Shown: positions 17,220 through 25,110 of the stretch, piece after piece
Layout of the letters: every line of letters starts with the position of its first letter
How positions within the stretch are numbered: the stretch's first letter is position 1
Source: Tritrichomonas foetus
Taxonomy: Eukaryota > Parabasalia > Tritrichomonadida > Tritrichomonadidae
Reading direction: 5' to 3'
Assembly: GCA_001839685.1 (NCBI GenBank)
Contig: MLAK01000645.1
Span: 58,014-83,123 of the forward strand
Length of the DNA stretch: 25,110 bases
The notes under the pieces: model-generated
What the model was told of the DNA's origin: nothing
Database searches by the model: none
What the model saw: the letters and a program-made list of their open reading frames with translations, nothing else
Position numbers and translations under genes: made by a program

Positions 17220-17727
17220 TATAAAGATCGTTATTAGTCTGATTTTTCTTAATGCAACTCAAAAGAAATCTATTCGTCTTTCATGAAATCCTAGTGATTT
17301 CCACATTAAAGTCAATATGAGGAAGGTTAAATGTATAACTTTGAAATCCCAAATGAATCACACATATGATTCTTGATCAACAATTTCATGTCATAGTGAG
17401 TATCAAAAAATATTCACTAAACATAACCTAGAAGATAGAATATGTCTTATCTTACAATGAATTAGTTAATCAACTCTTTCACAATCACCCTAACTTGGGA
17501 CAACATTAGAATCTTATTTAACTGTTTCAAAATAGATGGGAAATTAGCTCTGAGCAAGAAACTAATGATAGCTTCCATGTTAATATTTTGCATGAAGAAC
17601 ATCTGAGGATAAACTACTTGTATTGAGCGCCGAGTGTTAAAAACAAATAAAGTAATAAAAAAGTAAAGATTGAAAGGAAAATTTTTAATACAAGTGTAAA
17701 AAATTATATGGAATGATTCTTTTTTTT
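17219..17727. other. Convergent 3' intergenic region
   Basis: About 510 bases between the ends of the phosphodiesterase and Get4-like genes, which face each other. AT-rich. An 89-codon minus-strand frame (17731-17462) starts inside the Get4 stop in an ATGA overlap, but it is low in complexity and probably part of the 3' flank. No RNA gene or repeat was seen. Confidence 0.5.
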
Positions 17728-18690
17728 TCATTCGCCGTTTCCAAACATTCCACCAAGCAGATTTTGAAGCATTGAACCGAGTCCACCAAGACCTTGATTT
17801 CCCCCTGTCACTTGAGCCTCTTTTGCCTGATTTACATGATCCATCATTTCTGGATCAACATCCAAAATTGGCTGATATTGTTTTATGAGATAGTCAATTG
17901 TCTCTAAAGATTTCTGTTCAACTGCTTTTAGGAAGAATTGAATGAAATTAAATAGTGGTAGTTTGAAAATTACATCAGATTCAAATTCGTCTGGAATGGA
18001 AGTTTGAATTAAGTCATTAAGAGTTGCGGTTATGGTGAAAACATTTTCACCTCTATTTCCTAAAACTAAAAGAATTGCTCGACAAAAGATAAACTGTGAC
18101 ATTTTGATACTCATTTCTTTCGACTCTTGATTTTGAATCCACCTCCAAAGCATTGCCGAGTAATTTTCGATTAGTTGATTAATTTTATCTTCGTTCCCTT
18201 CTTGCGCTGGGTTGCTTAGATATCTGGAAAGTAGTTGAAGATAGAACGATTGCGCGTATCTGAAAAAGTTTGTCGTTTCGGCTAAAGCCAATTGCTTTTC
18301 GAGTAATTTTTCTTTTTCGTTATCAAATAGCGAGCCGAGCCTGCTGTAAAACTCAAAAAGTTCATAACAGGCTGCTTCAGGCGTGGCCATATTGGCGAAC
18401 TGAAGGTATAAATGCTTGAGGATAATTCGGATTGTGGTCGATCTGGAAGGAAACTGAGAAATCGAGCGATAGGCGCAAACGGCTGCCGAATGCCATTCAC
18501 CTTGGTCTGCGAGGATTAGAGCGATGCGCATGAGGAAGATGAGCCCCTCTTCGAGTTTATTCTGTCTCTTTAATTTACGAACAATCATCTGGCACCTTTC
18601 AAGGGCTGTATATGAATCACCATTTTTGATTAAGTTTTTAATATCTTCTTCTTTTTGTTGTATTTCTTCTTCGTTTGACATTTGGCTCAT
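17728..18690 (-). CDS. Get4/TRC35-like protein of tail-anchored protein targeting
   Basis: A 320-residue, mostly alpha-helical protein. Get4 (TRC35 in animals) forms an alpha-solenoid that links Get3 ATPase to Get5/Ubl4 and Sgt2, passing tail-anchored membrane proteins to the ER in the cytosol. The N-terminal half shows the helical-pair pattern of the family: YTALERCQMIVRKLKRQNKL, then a LILADQGEWHSAAVCAYRSI-like segment. AAEACYELFEFY-type motifs and a YAQSFYLQLLSRYLSNPAQEG stretch resemble the Get4 core. The C-terminus is Gly/Leu-rich (LGGLGSMLQNLLGGMFGNG), as in several Get4 homologues. Length is close to the usual 300-330. The ATG at 18690 is chosen; the codon before it is TTG. The gene is divergent with 18776-19216, the two ATGs being about 85 bases apart. 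The assignment rests on pattern and length, not an alignment. Confidence 0.72.
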   Translation of the reverse strand: MSQMSNEEEIQQKEEDIKNLIKNGDSYTALERCQMIVRKLKRQNKLEEGLIFLMRIALILADQGEWHSAAVCAYRSISQFPSRSTTIRIILKHLYLQFANMATPEAACYELFEFYSRLGSLFDNEKEKLLEKQLALAETTNFFRYAQSFYLQLLSRYLSNPAQEGNEDKINQLIENYSAMLWRWIQNQESKEMSIKMSQFIFCRAILLVLGNRGENVFTITATLNDLIQTSIPDEFESDVIFKLPLFNFIQFFLKAVEQKSLETIDYLIKQYQPILDVDPEMMDHVNQAKEAQVTGGNQGLGGLGSMLQNLLGGMFGNGE

Positions 18691-18775
18691 CAATTTTTTT
18701 TGGAATTTTTATGGTATTCTATTTTTACCAGTTTAGCAAATCTTCACATCAAGTCAAATTTTCCACTCGAAGAAA
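18691..18775. promoter_or_regulatory. Short divergent promoter region
   Basis: Only 85 bases separate the ATG of the Get4-like gene (minus) from the ATG of the 146-codon gene (plus). TCACA at 18744-18748 on the plus strand fits the Initiator consensus, with +1 at 18746, 30 bases before the plus-strand ATG. No clear match was seen close to the minus-strand ATG. Both promoters must lie here or inside the neighbouring coding regions. Confidence 0.45.
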
Positions 18776-19216
18776 ATGATGGGTCCATCAACAATACTCT
18801 GTCGAGTATCGACTGTGCCTCAATTACTTCCCAATCCACAGCAAATAACCATCACCCCAAAAACTCCACCAAATTCGAATAATCAAAACGAAAAATTTTT
18901 ATGTCCATTCGAGCAAACAGACCCTCGCTACGTAATATATAAACAATTAGTATACTCATATAGCGCTCCCCTACGAAAATCTTTTCCAGATCTCCCAAAA
19001 AATCAAATCAGAAAAATGATTTTCCAAATGTTCCTCAACTTACCGCAAAATTACTACCAGCCATTATGGAATGATTACATCTCGAAAATACCATTCAATC
19101 GACCAGCGAGTGACGCTTCATGTTATTCATCAGAGTACGAAGAAAGTGTTGATGAATATTATTCTTCCTCCTCAAATGAAGAGGAAGAAGAAGACAGTTT
19201 TGAATCAGATAAGTGA
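18776..19216 (+). CDS. Small protein with HMG-box-like segment and acidic tail
   Basis: A 146-residue protein beginning at two adjacent ATGs (18776 and 18779). Residues 1-40 are Pro/Thr/Asn-rich and probably disordered. Residues about 48-104 (from DPRYVIYKQLVYSYSAPLRK through FPDLPKNQIRKMIFQMFLNLP to YQPLWNDYISKI) are predicted helical. In order and spacing they resemble an HMG box: an aromatic-rich first helix, the conserved Pro-Asp/Gly-Leu turn before helix 2, then a Leu-Pro and Pro-x-Trp/Tyr in helix 3. Residues 119-146 are a Ser/Glu/Asp tail such as follows HMG boxes in HMGB proteins. The basic character of a true HMG box is weak, so a DNA-binding role is only a suggestion. It lies 31 bases upstream of the next gene on the same strand; the two could be one locus. 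Confidence 0.65.
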   Translation: MMGPSTILCRVSTVPQLLPNPQQITITPKTPPNSNNQNEKFLCPFEQTDPRYVIYKQLVYSYSAPLRKSFPDLPKNQIRKMIFQMFLNLPQNYYQPLWNDYISKIPFNRPASDASCYSSEYEESVDEYYSSSSNEEEEEDSFESDK

Positions 19217-19247
19217 TTACTTTTGACTTACTATTTGGTCGAATTAG

Positions 19248-20720
19248 ATGATTTTATACGACTATATAACAACAGAAATACTTAACTTTTTGTGTATTGT
19301 ACGTTTAGATATGATTGATGAACCTCTTTCTCATCATATTTCTCTTAAAAACGAAGTCACAAAGACATTCATCCCCGTAGATCCATCTAATACAAAAGAC
19401 CCAGAAATATATCAACAAAAACAGACAAATCTCGCCATTTCCAAATTCCATAAAATTTTTATTAATATTTTCAATGGTGATTTTCTCCTCAATGATGATC
19501 AAATGATTGAATTATTCGATAAATTTTTGTTTATTTTACAAACAGCAAAAATGTCTTTTACGTTTGGATCATTGAATTTCTATATCATTTTTTTTATTAG
19601 ATTATTTCAGAATTCCAACAATCATCTTCTTCAAATGAAGATTATTGATATTCTTACTTTCATAATTTCCGAATATTCTGACATTTTAGATTTTCAGAAT
19701 TTTCCAAATTCTTGTTTTTCAGAATTGATTGAAAATCTAATTCAAAATATTGAAGAATATTCAAAACCAGCCATCATTTATTTCCTTTCTTCACTTCTCA
19801 AAATTGAAAATCAAACATTTATCGAATTATTTTTGAAAAATGATTTAATCACCTTTTTTCTGAATGAATTTGAATCATTTGTGGATGACAAATATGACCA
19901 ACAAGACCCTGAAATCCTTTCAATGATGTCGCAAATTATTGACTCACTTTTGTTTCTAATTACTTTATCCGCATTTTTATCTGATGATCAAAAAAAGTCG
20001 CTATTTGCATTTTATCATTTCATTTTCCAAAATTTCAAGAAATCTTACTTCTATAATCTGTTTATTGACGCTGCTCTGCATAATTTGAGTGTTTCTGTCT
20101 CAGAAAATTATCATTTTATCTTTCAATTTAAATTATTTTCCCGCATCATGGATTTTTTGAATGAAACACAAAGTTCTTCACAAATCAACAATTGCATTGA
20201 GTTTTTCATCAGTTTATTTACTTTATCAAATGAAGAAGTGATTTTTAATATTCAACAATTGGATATTGCCAATATCATCAATATTCTAAATCACACAAAT
20301 TCGAATTTTTTCCATGAATTCTTTTTGTTTGAGAAAGTCAATGAATTGTTCAAAATTTTAATTCGAAAAAAACCGGGATTGGGTGATTTTTTGGTTCAAA
20401 ATCAATTTTTTGAATGGCAAATTCCATTAATTTCCGGACTATCATTCAATTGCCAGCTTTCTTTTTGGTTTCTTTATTTATCGACTATAGAATTATGTGA
20501 AATCACTACTATTTTACCTCTACTTGAAAAAGAAGAAATTGTGAACAATTTTATGGAATTTTTTTCTGACTCTTGTTTTGAATTTTCTGGTCAATTTAAT
20601 TGGAATGCAATTTTATCAAAATCATCAATTAATAACACTTTTTTCTATTCTTCTTTTGTGGAAAATCTGCTCAATTCCACTTTTTCGAACGAAATTGAAG
20701 TTGTAATTCCAAAAGCTTGA
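19248..20720 (+). CDS. Helical-repeat (ARM/HEAT-like) hypothetical protein
   Basis: 490 residues if the first ATG (19248) is used. The second ATG, at 19311 (MIDEPLSHHI), gives 469 and leaves a more normal spacer after the preceding stop. The protein is very rich in Phe, Leu, Ile and Asn. It reads as successive amphipathic helices of about 15 residues, for example LLQMKIIDILTFIISEYSDI, then AIIYFLSSLLKIENQTFIEL and CIEFFISLFTLSNEEVIFNI. This pattern fits an ARM/HEAT-like solenoid, a type common among large trichomonad hypothetical families. No catalytic motif, signal peptide or clear membrane segment is seen. The coding sequence is markedly AT-rich, and a compositional alternative (chance hydrophobic ORF) is unlikely at this length. 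Specific function unknown. Confidence 0.72.
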   Translation: MILYDYITTEILNFLCIVRLDMIDEPLSHHISLKNEVTKTFIPVDPSNTKDPEIYQQKQTNLAISKFHKIFINIFNGDFLLNDDQMIELFDKFLFILQTAKMSFTFGSLNFYIIFFIRLFQNSNNHLLQMKIIDILTFIISEYSDILDFQNFPNSCFSELIENLIQNIEEYSKPAIIYFLSSLLKIENQTFIELFLKNDLITFFLNEFESFVDDKYDQQDPEILSMMSQIIDSLLFLITLSAFLSDDQKKSLFAFYHFIFQNFKKSYFYNLFIDAALHNLSVSVSENYHFIFQFKLFSRIMDFLNETQSSSQINNCIEFFISLFTLSNEEVIFNIQQLDIANIINILNHTNSNFFHEFFLFEKVNELFKILIRKKPGLGDFLVQNQFFEWQIPLISGLSFNCQLSFWFLYLSTIELCEITTILPLLEKEEIVNNFMEFFSDSCFEFSGQFNWNAILSKSSINNTFFYSSFVENLLNSTFSNEIEVVIPKA

Positions 20721-21562
20721 TTATTTAATGATCTCCTAATTTCATTCAATTAATCATTATTCTAAAAAGATGAAAAATACTGGTATTAAAACAATACTTG
20801 AATTTTAAGTTTCACATTAAATAAGATTCAATGTTTCATGACTATTCATTCATAAAATTAAAAATAATAATAATAATAATAAAAAAGTGAATTTAATTTC
20901 TATGTTTGATGACATTTGCCATGAAACATGAAGAAAAAGTTTATCTCGGAATTTTTCACCCTAATAATGTTTGATTAATCTTCAAAGTTAGAAATTAGCT
21001 ATCTCTTACATTTAATAATAGCCTTGACAATATCACAACCACTTATTCGAAATAAAATTTTATTCTATCTCTAATCTACTTGTCTGTTTTCTCTACTTTT
21101 ATTTTAATATTCAGATGCATTCTATTATTTTAATTCGTATGAAATTGTCTTAATGCAGACTAGAAAAATAATCATCATGTAATTAATACCAATATCTATA
21201 ATATCACTATTTGACTCAAAAGAAGTATGTTGTTGAAGTGATTCCCAATTTTAAACAAATCTCATGGAAGAGATAAAAAAACGGTGATGATCAAGTCTTA
21301 AAATCGAAAAAAACGGAAACTATTTATTCTAGTATGACCTTTCTTTATAACTTCACACTTATTAATGACATGTCATACATAACATTTATAATAAAGAGGT
21401 AAATTGCATCCAAGTCATTCCATAAATTCATACACGACTTCAATCATTCTTCATGTTATTCAAACAATAGGAAATACATTAAATAGATATAGACGTGTAA
21501 AAAATGGCATGATTCCGTTTAATTTACAAAATAAATCTTCATTTTTTTCCATCAGAAGTAAT
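20721..21562. other. Convergent 3' intergenic region
   Basis: About 840 bases between the ends of the helical-repeat and Rab-like genes. AT-rich, with an (ATA)n microsatellite at about 20861-20881. A 65-codon plus-strand frame (21404-21601) opens with TTG-like context and runs into the Rab 3' end, so it is not credited. Nothing else was recognised. Confidence 0.5.
20861..20881. repeat. AAT trinucleotide microsatellite
   Basis: About seven AAT/ATA units in intergenic DNA. Confidence 0.85.
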
Positions 21563-21565
21563 TTA
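21562..21565 (-). terminator. TAAA overlapping the stop codon of the Rab-like gene
   Basis: The minus-strand TAA stop is followed by A, giving TAAA directly after the Cys-Cys codons. This fits the trichomonad UAAA polyadenylation signal that includes the stop codon. Confidence 0.4.
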
Positions 21566-22144
21566 ACAACACATTCTCCTTTTTGTTTCATCAATAACTG
21601 ACATTAGATGAATTTCTTGAGGATCATCATCCATTTTTTTTCTGTTAGTGATTAGTTCTGTTGCAATCAAATTAAAGGCTTTCAAAATGTTTTCACCAGT
21701 TTTTGCAGAAGTTGGAAGATACATCATTTCATGCTCTTCTGCAAATTCCTGGTACTGTGACAAGTCTGTTGAAGGGTTTAAATCATATTTATTTGAAAGC
21801 AGAATCATCACTGGCTTTTCTTCAGTCTGCTCAAGAGCTTGCATCATATACTGAGAACCTTTTTTCAAAGACTCATCACTATCTAAAGCACAAACAACCT
21901 TCAATGAATCTGCCGATCGAGAATACATAGGGATTAAACTGCTAAAGCGCTCAGTACCCGCAGTATCCCATATCTCAAGTTCTACGGGTCCTTTTTCAGT
22001 TTGAATCACAGTTTTTGAATAGGATCCGGATATTGTTGGAGACTCAAGTGGATTAAATGATTTTTCTTTGAGATAACGGAGAATAGATGTCTTACCAACA
22101 AATGTGTCACCAATAATAGCAAGTTTATATGTGTTAGTACTCAT
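21563..22144 (-). CDS. Rab-like small GTPase with Thr in place of the catalytic Gln
   Basis: A 193-residue small GTPase, expected to act as a membrane-traffic switch. The nucleotide-binding motifs are all visible: P-loop GDTFVGKTS (12-20), switch I Thr37 in ESPTIS, DTAG (60-63), NKYD (118-121) and TSAK (145-148). The C-terminal Cys-Cys (192-193) is a standard Rab geranylgeranylation site, so it should be membrane-anchored. IWDTAG-x-ERF is Rab-like. The residue after DTAG, Gln in nearly all Rabs and Ras (Gln61), is Thr64 here. Rap proteins have the same Thr, with low intrinsic hydrolysis and a special GAP mechanism. The ATG at 22144 is the usual Rab start. The frame extends 30 codons further, but only to a TTG through AT-rich sequence. 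A TCACA Initiator-like motif lies 16 bases before this ATG. The Rab subfamily cannot be assigned by eye. Confidence 0.93.
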   Translation of the reverse strand: MSTNTYKLAIIGDTFVGKTSILRYLKEKSFNPLESPTISGSYSKTVIQTEKGPVELEIWDTAGTERFSSLIPMYSRSADSLKVVCALDSDESLKKGSQYMMQALEQTEEKPVMILLSNKYDLNPSTDLSQYQEFAEEHEMMYLPTSAKTGENILKAFNLIATELITNRKKMDDDPQEIHLMSVIDETKRRMCC

Positions 22145-22157
22145 AAAAAAGTAAAAA

Positions 22158-22162
22158 TGTGA
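22158..22162 (-). promoter_or_regulatory. Initiator-like motif (TCACA) of the Rab-like gene
   Basis: On the minus strand TCACA fits TCA+1Y(T/A), with the +1 A opposite position 22160, giving a 16-base 5' UTR. This position supports the ATG at 22144 over the longer TTG-initiated frame. Confidence 0.45.
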
Positions 22163-22594
22163 TGGAGAAACCCGAATATTCAAAAAGTTTATAATCTTAC
22201 TTTTTTCAATGAGATGCTTTTTGTTGATATTCAATTTATTTTATTAGTTCAATTTTTGAATCACAATCAGGTCATCTATAGAACTTTTTCTATTGTTGTC
22301 ATTTCAAAATGAGAACGTAATTCTGTGAATTTTGAAATACATCAACCTTTTCAATAGTGAACAACAACACTCATTCCAGCATTTCTACTATGATTGATCA
22401 GCTATTAGAAAGTCTAGAATATCTCCCATTTTTAATGACATGAACTGTAATCAAAAAAATCATTTTGAAAATATATAGAAATTCAATTTTCTTGATGATA
22501 AAAATATTAGGAATCATATCAAACATTTTCATACATCAAAATTGAATGATACTCCACTCACTTAATGGAAATATAAATTATTTTTAATGAAATT

Positions 22595-22671
22595 CATCAC
22601 CAATGAGAAACTTAATCAAATATTCGATGGTGAAATAAATTCGGTTTATGGTGAAAATTCCATTGGTGATG
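22595..22671. repeat. 11-bp inverted repeat, 55-base spacer
   Basis: catcaccaatg at 22595-22605 is the exact reverse complement of cattggtgatg at 22661-22671. No coding sequence overlaps it. Its role is unknown and it may be chance. Confidence 0.5.
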
Positions 22672-22931
22672 TTTTCATCAACAAATAATCCAATCCACTG
22701 CATCAGCTAGTCACAATTTATGAATAATTTTTAGCAAAAAATAGACAAAAATATCAAAACTGATAAATTATTGATAAAAGCTGGCTTGCTGTAAATTGGC
22801 TGTTCCAGATTTCTCCAGAGATCAGTGATTTCAAAACAAAAAAAAAAAAGCTCCAGTTAGCAAACCTTTACAATTAAGTGTTATATTTAATAAATTTCAA
22901 ACAAAATCAGATTACGTAATAATAAATAATA

Positions 22932-22947
22932 TTTATATATATATATA
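22932..22947. repeat. TA dinucleotide microsatellite
   Basis: About eight TA units, 10-25 bases beyond the TGA stop of the TBL1-like gene, so in its likely 3' UTR. Confidence 0.8.
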
Positions 22948-22957
22948 GAAAATACGT

Positions 22958-24364
22958 TCACTCGCTGTAGGCAGGTATTGTGTTTGTGGGGAGGAGCGCC
23001 ACAGTTGCGTCCGAGAGACACAAAGCGATGCTTTCTCCCGTTGGATTCCATATCGCCTCAAATATTCCGCCGTTTGTCTGATAAGAAGCAACTAAAGCCG
23101 CATCTGATGTCCGCCATACATAAAGCGTTGGTTCTGCTCCACCCGAAACGAAAAAGTTTCCGCGCGGTGAAAATGATAGAGAATATACTGCTTTTTGATG
23201 TTGCGAAATGACGTGAAGACACTGGTGGTTCTGTACATCCCAAACACGAACTGTGAAATCGAAAGATCCAGACACCAGTATTTTCGAGTTATTTGGTGCC
23301 CATTTTATTGCGTAAACGTATTGGGTATGGCCCTGAAGAACGATAGGAGCGGCCCTATCAAACGGTCGAAAAACTCTGACAGTTGTATCATCGGAACAAG
23401 AAGCGAGCATTTTACGCGAAGTATCCCAACAGATTTTATTAACTTCTCCTGTATGTCCAGTCAAAGTGAAAATTGGCTTTGGCTGATCGATAACGCATAT
23501 GCAAACTTTCGAATCGCCTGAACACGTCGCAAAAATACGATTATCATACCAATCGATATCGAGAACTCGTTGTTCGTGATGTGAAAAAGTATTAACATGT
23601 TCTCCTGTTTTCGTATTCCACATAATTACTCGAAAATCTGACGATCCCGTAAGCAAGTATTGGCCGTCTGGTGAGAATTGTAAAGCGAAAATCGGTTCGC
23701 GATGTTTGTTAAGCGAAAAAAGTAGCTCGCCGTTCGATGTCCAAATTTTTGCGCTGCCATCATAGCATCCAGTCGCTAGCAAGGAGCCGTCGTAATTCCA
23801 AGCTAGCGTAGCGATATCCTTTCCCATCCTTTCGTTTTTGACTGCATGATCGAGCGTTAAATGCGACGAATACTGATTATCTTGGATTTCCCATATAATC
23901 GCCTGAGCGTCCGCCGACCCTGTGGCGAGGAGGCGGCCGTCTGGAGACCAACAGCCGCAGAAAACGTCTGAATAATGGCCTCTGAGGGTCATGGCTGAGT
24001 TTTTCGGTATATTTATTGGAATTGATGCGCTGGATGGTCGTGGCGGCGTTGGAACTGATTTCGGTCGTGGTTGTTGTCTCGGCGCTTGAATTGGATCTTT
24101 CTGTTTGATGGATTCCATAATGGCTAATATTATATGTTCTGGCGAGTTGTCGGTCTTAGCGTGCTCATTAATACCTTTCTCGATTTGCATATAAAGCATT
24201 CCCTTCTTTAGAATTGTGATCATCGCTTGCGGTGGAAGAACAACATCAAATGTTGAATCATCTACCATTGATTCACTCGAAAACATAAAGGCGGTGTGTT
24301 GAAAACCAGATTCTTGAAGATATCGTCGAATCAAAAAATTAACTTCGTCGGCTGTAATGGACAT
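22958..24364 (-). CDS. TBL1/TBL1XR1-type LisH-WD40 co-repressor subunit
   Basis: A 468-residue protein. Residues 1-33 (DEVNFLIRRYLQESGFQHTA and following) are a LisH motif very close to that of animal TBL1XR1, and residues 34-70 (VVLPPQAMITILKKGMLYMQ and following) match its F-box-like extension. A Pro/Ser-rich linker (93-121) leads to about eight WD40 repeats (122-465) with clear ends such as TGSADAQAIIWE, TGCYDGSAKIW, TGSSDFRVIMWN, ASCSDDTTVRVF, SGSFDFTVRVWD and SGGAEPTLYVW. In animals TBL1 links NCoR/SMRT-HDAC3 to chromatin, and yeast Sif2 does the same in Set3C, so a nuclear role in histone-deacetylase repression is expected. Length and domain order fit the family. The ATG at 24364 aligns with the usual TBL1 start. 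The 3' half is GC- and CpG-richer than most genes here. Confidence 0.95.
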   Translation of the reverse strand: MSITADEVNFLIRRYLQESGFQHTAFMFSSESMVDDSTFDVVLPPQAMITILKKGMLYMQIEKGINEHAKTDNSPEHIILAIMESIKQKDPIQAPRQQPRPKSVPTPPRPSSASIPINIPKNSAMTLRGHYSDVFCGCWSPDGRLLATGSADAQAIIWEIQDNQYSSHLTLDHAVKNERMGKDIATLAWNYDGSLLATGCYDGSAKIWTSNGELLFSLNKHREPIFALQFSPDGQYLLTGSSDFRVIMWNTKTGEHVNTFSHHEQRVLDIDWYDNRIFATCSGDSKVCICVIDQPKPIFTLTGHTGEVNKICWDTSRKMLASCSDDTTVRVFRPFDRAAPIVLQGHTQYVYAIKWAPNNSKILVSGSFDFTVRVWDVQNHQCLHVISQHQKAVYSLSFSPRGNFFVSGGAEPTLYVWRTSDAALVASYQTNGGIFEAIWNPTGESIALCLSDATVALLPTNTIPAYSE

Positions 24365-25110
24365 AAATGTGTTTTCTTCTTTTCGAATAATTTCCTTTTT
24401 CTTTGATGAATTTTGAATGCTCTGGAATTGTATAACTCTGTTTATATTAACTTTTTCTATATGAATTGAATGTTAGTGAACGACCATATATATACTGAAT
24501 ATAAAAAACTTCAAAAATAGTGCAAACTGCTTTTTTTTTTTGATGAAGGAAAAATTTTTCTCTATACTATATATATTCTACTACTCAATATTAATATTTG
24601 GCTCATTTCATAGCCAATATTGGCTGATTTTTCCATTTGATATTTGCTTCAACCAAATTGGTTGGATCACAAATTTATGAATGGGGATACCAAAAGAACA
24701 AAATACATAAAAACTGAATAAAAATAAAAACTCTATTTTAATTAACAAACAAATAAAAGTATCATCAATCAAATCAAAAATTAAATCGATCATTTATCCT
24801 TTCAAAAAATGGATTAGTTAAGTAATCAGACCTCGCTGAATGGAAATAATATGAAGCATACCTTCAAAAATGAGATGAAGAAAATAATTAATTTCATGTA
24901 TCATCGTTAATCTGAGGATAGTCATGAAAATTTGATTACCTCCATCGAACATTGCTAAAATGTTGTTTTTTCGAGAATTCCTTGAAGGAAAAAACGAAAT
25001 CTCCAACTGGAGATGAATCAATCATATCTGATTTGTAAAAATTTTGTGTTTTTCTTCTGAAACAAAAAAAGAAACAATAATTTCATCATTCCAATGGTTT
25101 CTTTCTTCTG
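24365..25110. other. Right-end region, no gene credited
   Basis: About 750 bases upstream of the TBL1-like gene, AT-rich. A TCATA on the minus strand (24464-24460) fits the Initiator consensus but lies about 98 bases from the ATG. Two minus-strand frames (24793-24608, 61 codons; 25021-24818, 67 codons) are hydrophobic and lack good starts. The latter (ILAMFDGGNQIFMTILRL and following) has a helical look and could be a fragment of a decayed solenoid gene, but I cannot support that. Confidence 0.4.

Larger units (their letters stand above)
22145..22957. other. Intergenic region between the Rab and TBL1-like genes
   Basis: About 810 bases, AT-rich and without a gene. It holds the Rab promoter at its left end, an 11-bp perfect inverted repeat (22595-22605 with 22661-22671), an A-run near 22840, and a TA microsatellite at about 22932-22947 just beyond the TBL1-like stop. 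Confidence 0.5.

Noticed and set aside
17462..17731. 89-codon minus-strand frame overlapping the Get4 stop as ATGA
   Set aside because: An ATGA overlap would be notable in a bacterium, but in this eukaryote the frame has no motif, has lower GC than Get4 and lies in its 3' flank.
22145..22234. 30-codon N-terminal extension of the Rab-like GTPase
   Set aside because: It has only a TTG start, and the Initiator-like motif lies inside it. Rabs normally begin a few residues before the P-loop strand, as at 22144.
24608..25021. Two short minus-strand frames at the right end
   Set aside because: Hydrophobic composition, one with only a TTG start, no domain recognised. A decayed helical-repeat gene was considered but cannot be shown.
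1..25110. tRNA, rRNA or transposase genes
   Set aside because: I scanned for T-loop-like GGTTCGAATCC blocks, long GC-rich rRNA segments and DDE or integrase motifs and saw none that hold up.

Overview
This window is eukaryotic and most likely comes from a parabasalid (trichomonad) protist, with Tritrichomonas-like as the best guess. The DNA is strongly AT-rich. Long genes lack visible introns, intergenic stretches are AT-rich and ORF-poor, and TAA, TAG and TGA are all used as stops. Sel1-like repeat and helical-repeat genes are present, which are large families in trichomonads. Several genes have a TCAYW Initiator-like motif 15-30 bases before the ATG. Two genes have a TAAA that overlaps the stop codon, as described for trichomonad polyadenylation signals. 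The genus is an inference; no rRNA or marker gene is present.

Layout, left to right. Positions 1-972 (+) hold the 3' part of a poly-Gln protein with an array of FTPSN hexapeptides. A gene-free stretch of about 1.9 kb follows, then a PPP-family Ser/Thr phosphatase with a long acidic insert (2836-3990, +). A short Sel1-repeat gene (5070-5756, +) is surrounded by diverged short repeats and followed by a 16-bp minisatellite (6089-6248). Next is an acidic hypothetical gene (6322-6822, -). Positions 7370-9193 (-) hold a decayed Sel1-repeat pseudogene.

The centre is a 1919-residue protein (9794-15553, +). It has an N-terminal beta-propeller region, a charged coiled coil, and then about 590 residues of Trp/Asp/Gly repeats that I do not recognise as a named family. 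After it come a GPCPD1/GDE1-like glycerophosphodiester phosphodiesterase (16052-17218, +) and a Get4/TRC35-like protein (17728-18690, -). The latter is divergent with a small acidic-tailed, HMG-box-like protein (18776-19216, +). A helical-repeat hypothetical gene (19248-20720, +) follows closely. The right end carries a Rab-like GTPase with the catalytic Gln replaced by Thr (21563-22144, -) and a clear TBL1/TBL1XR1-type LisH-WD40 co-repressor subunit (22958-24364, -).

The genes do not form an operon or a shared pathway. They look like independently transcribed housekeeping and lineage-specific genes: Get4 in tail-anchored protein delivery, TBL1 in chromatin repression, Rab in membrane traffic, GDPD in phospholipid turnover. 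The best candidates for undescribed biology are the Trp/Asp/Gly repeat protein, the possible eIF4E-binding motif in the poly-Gln protein and the atypical Rab.
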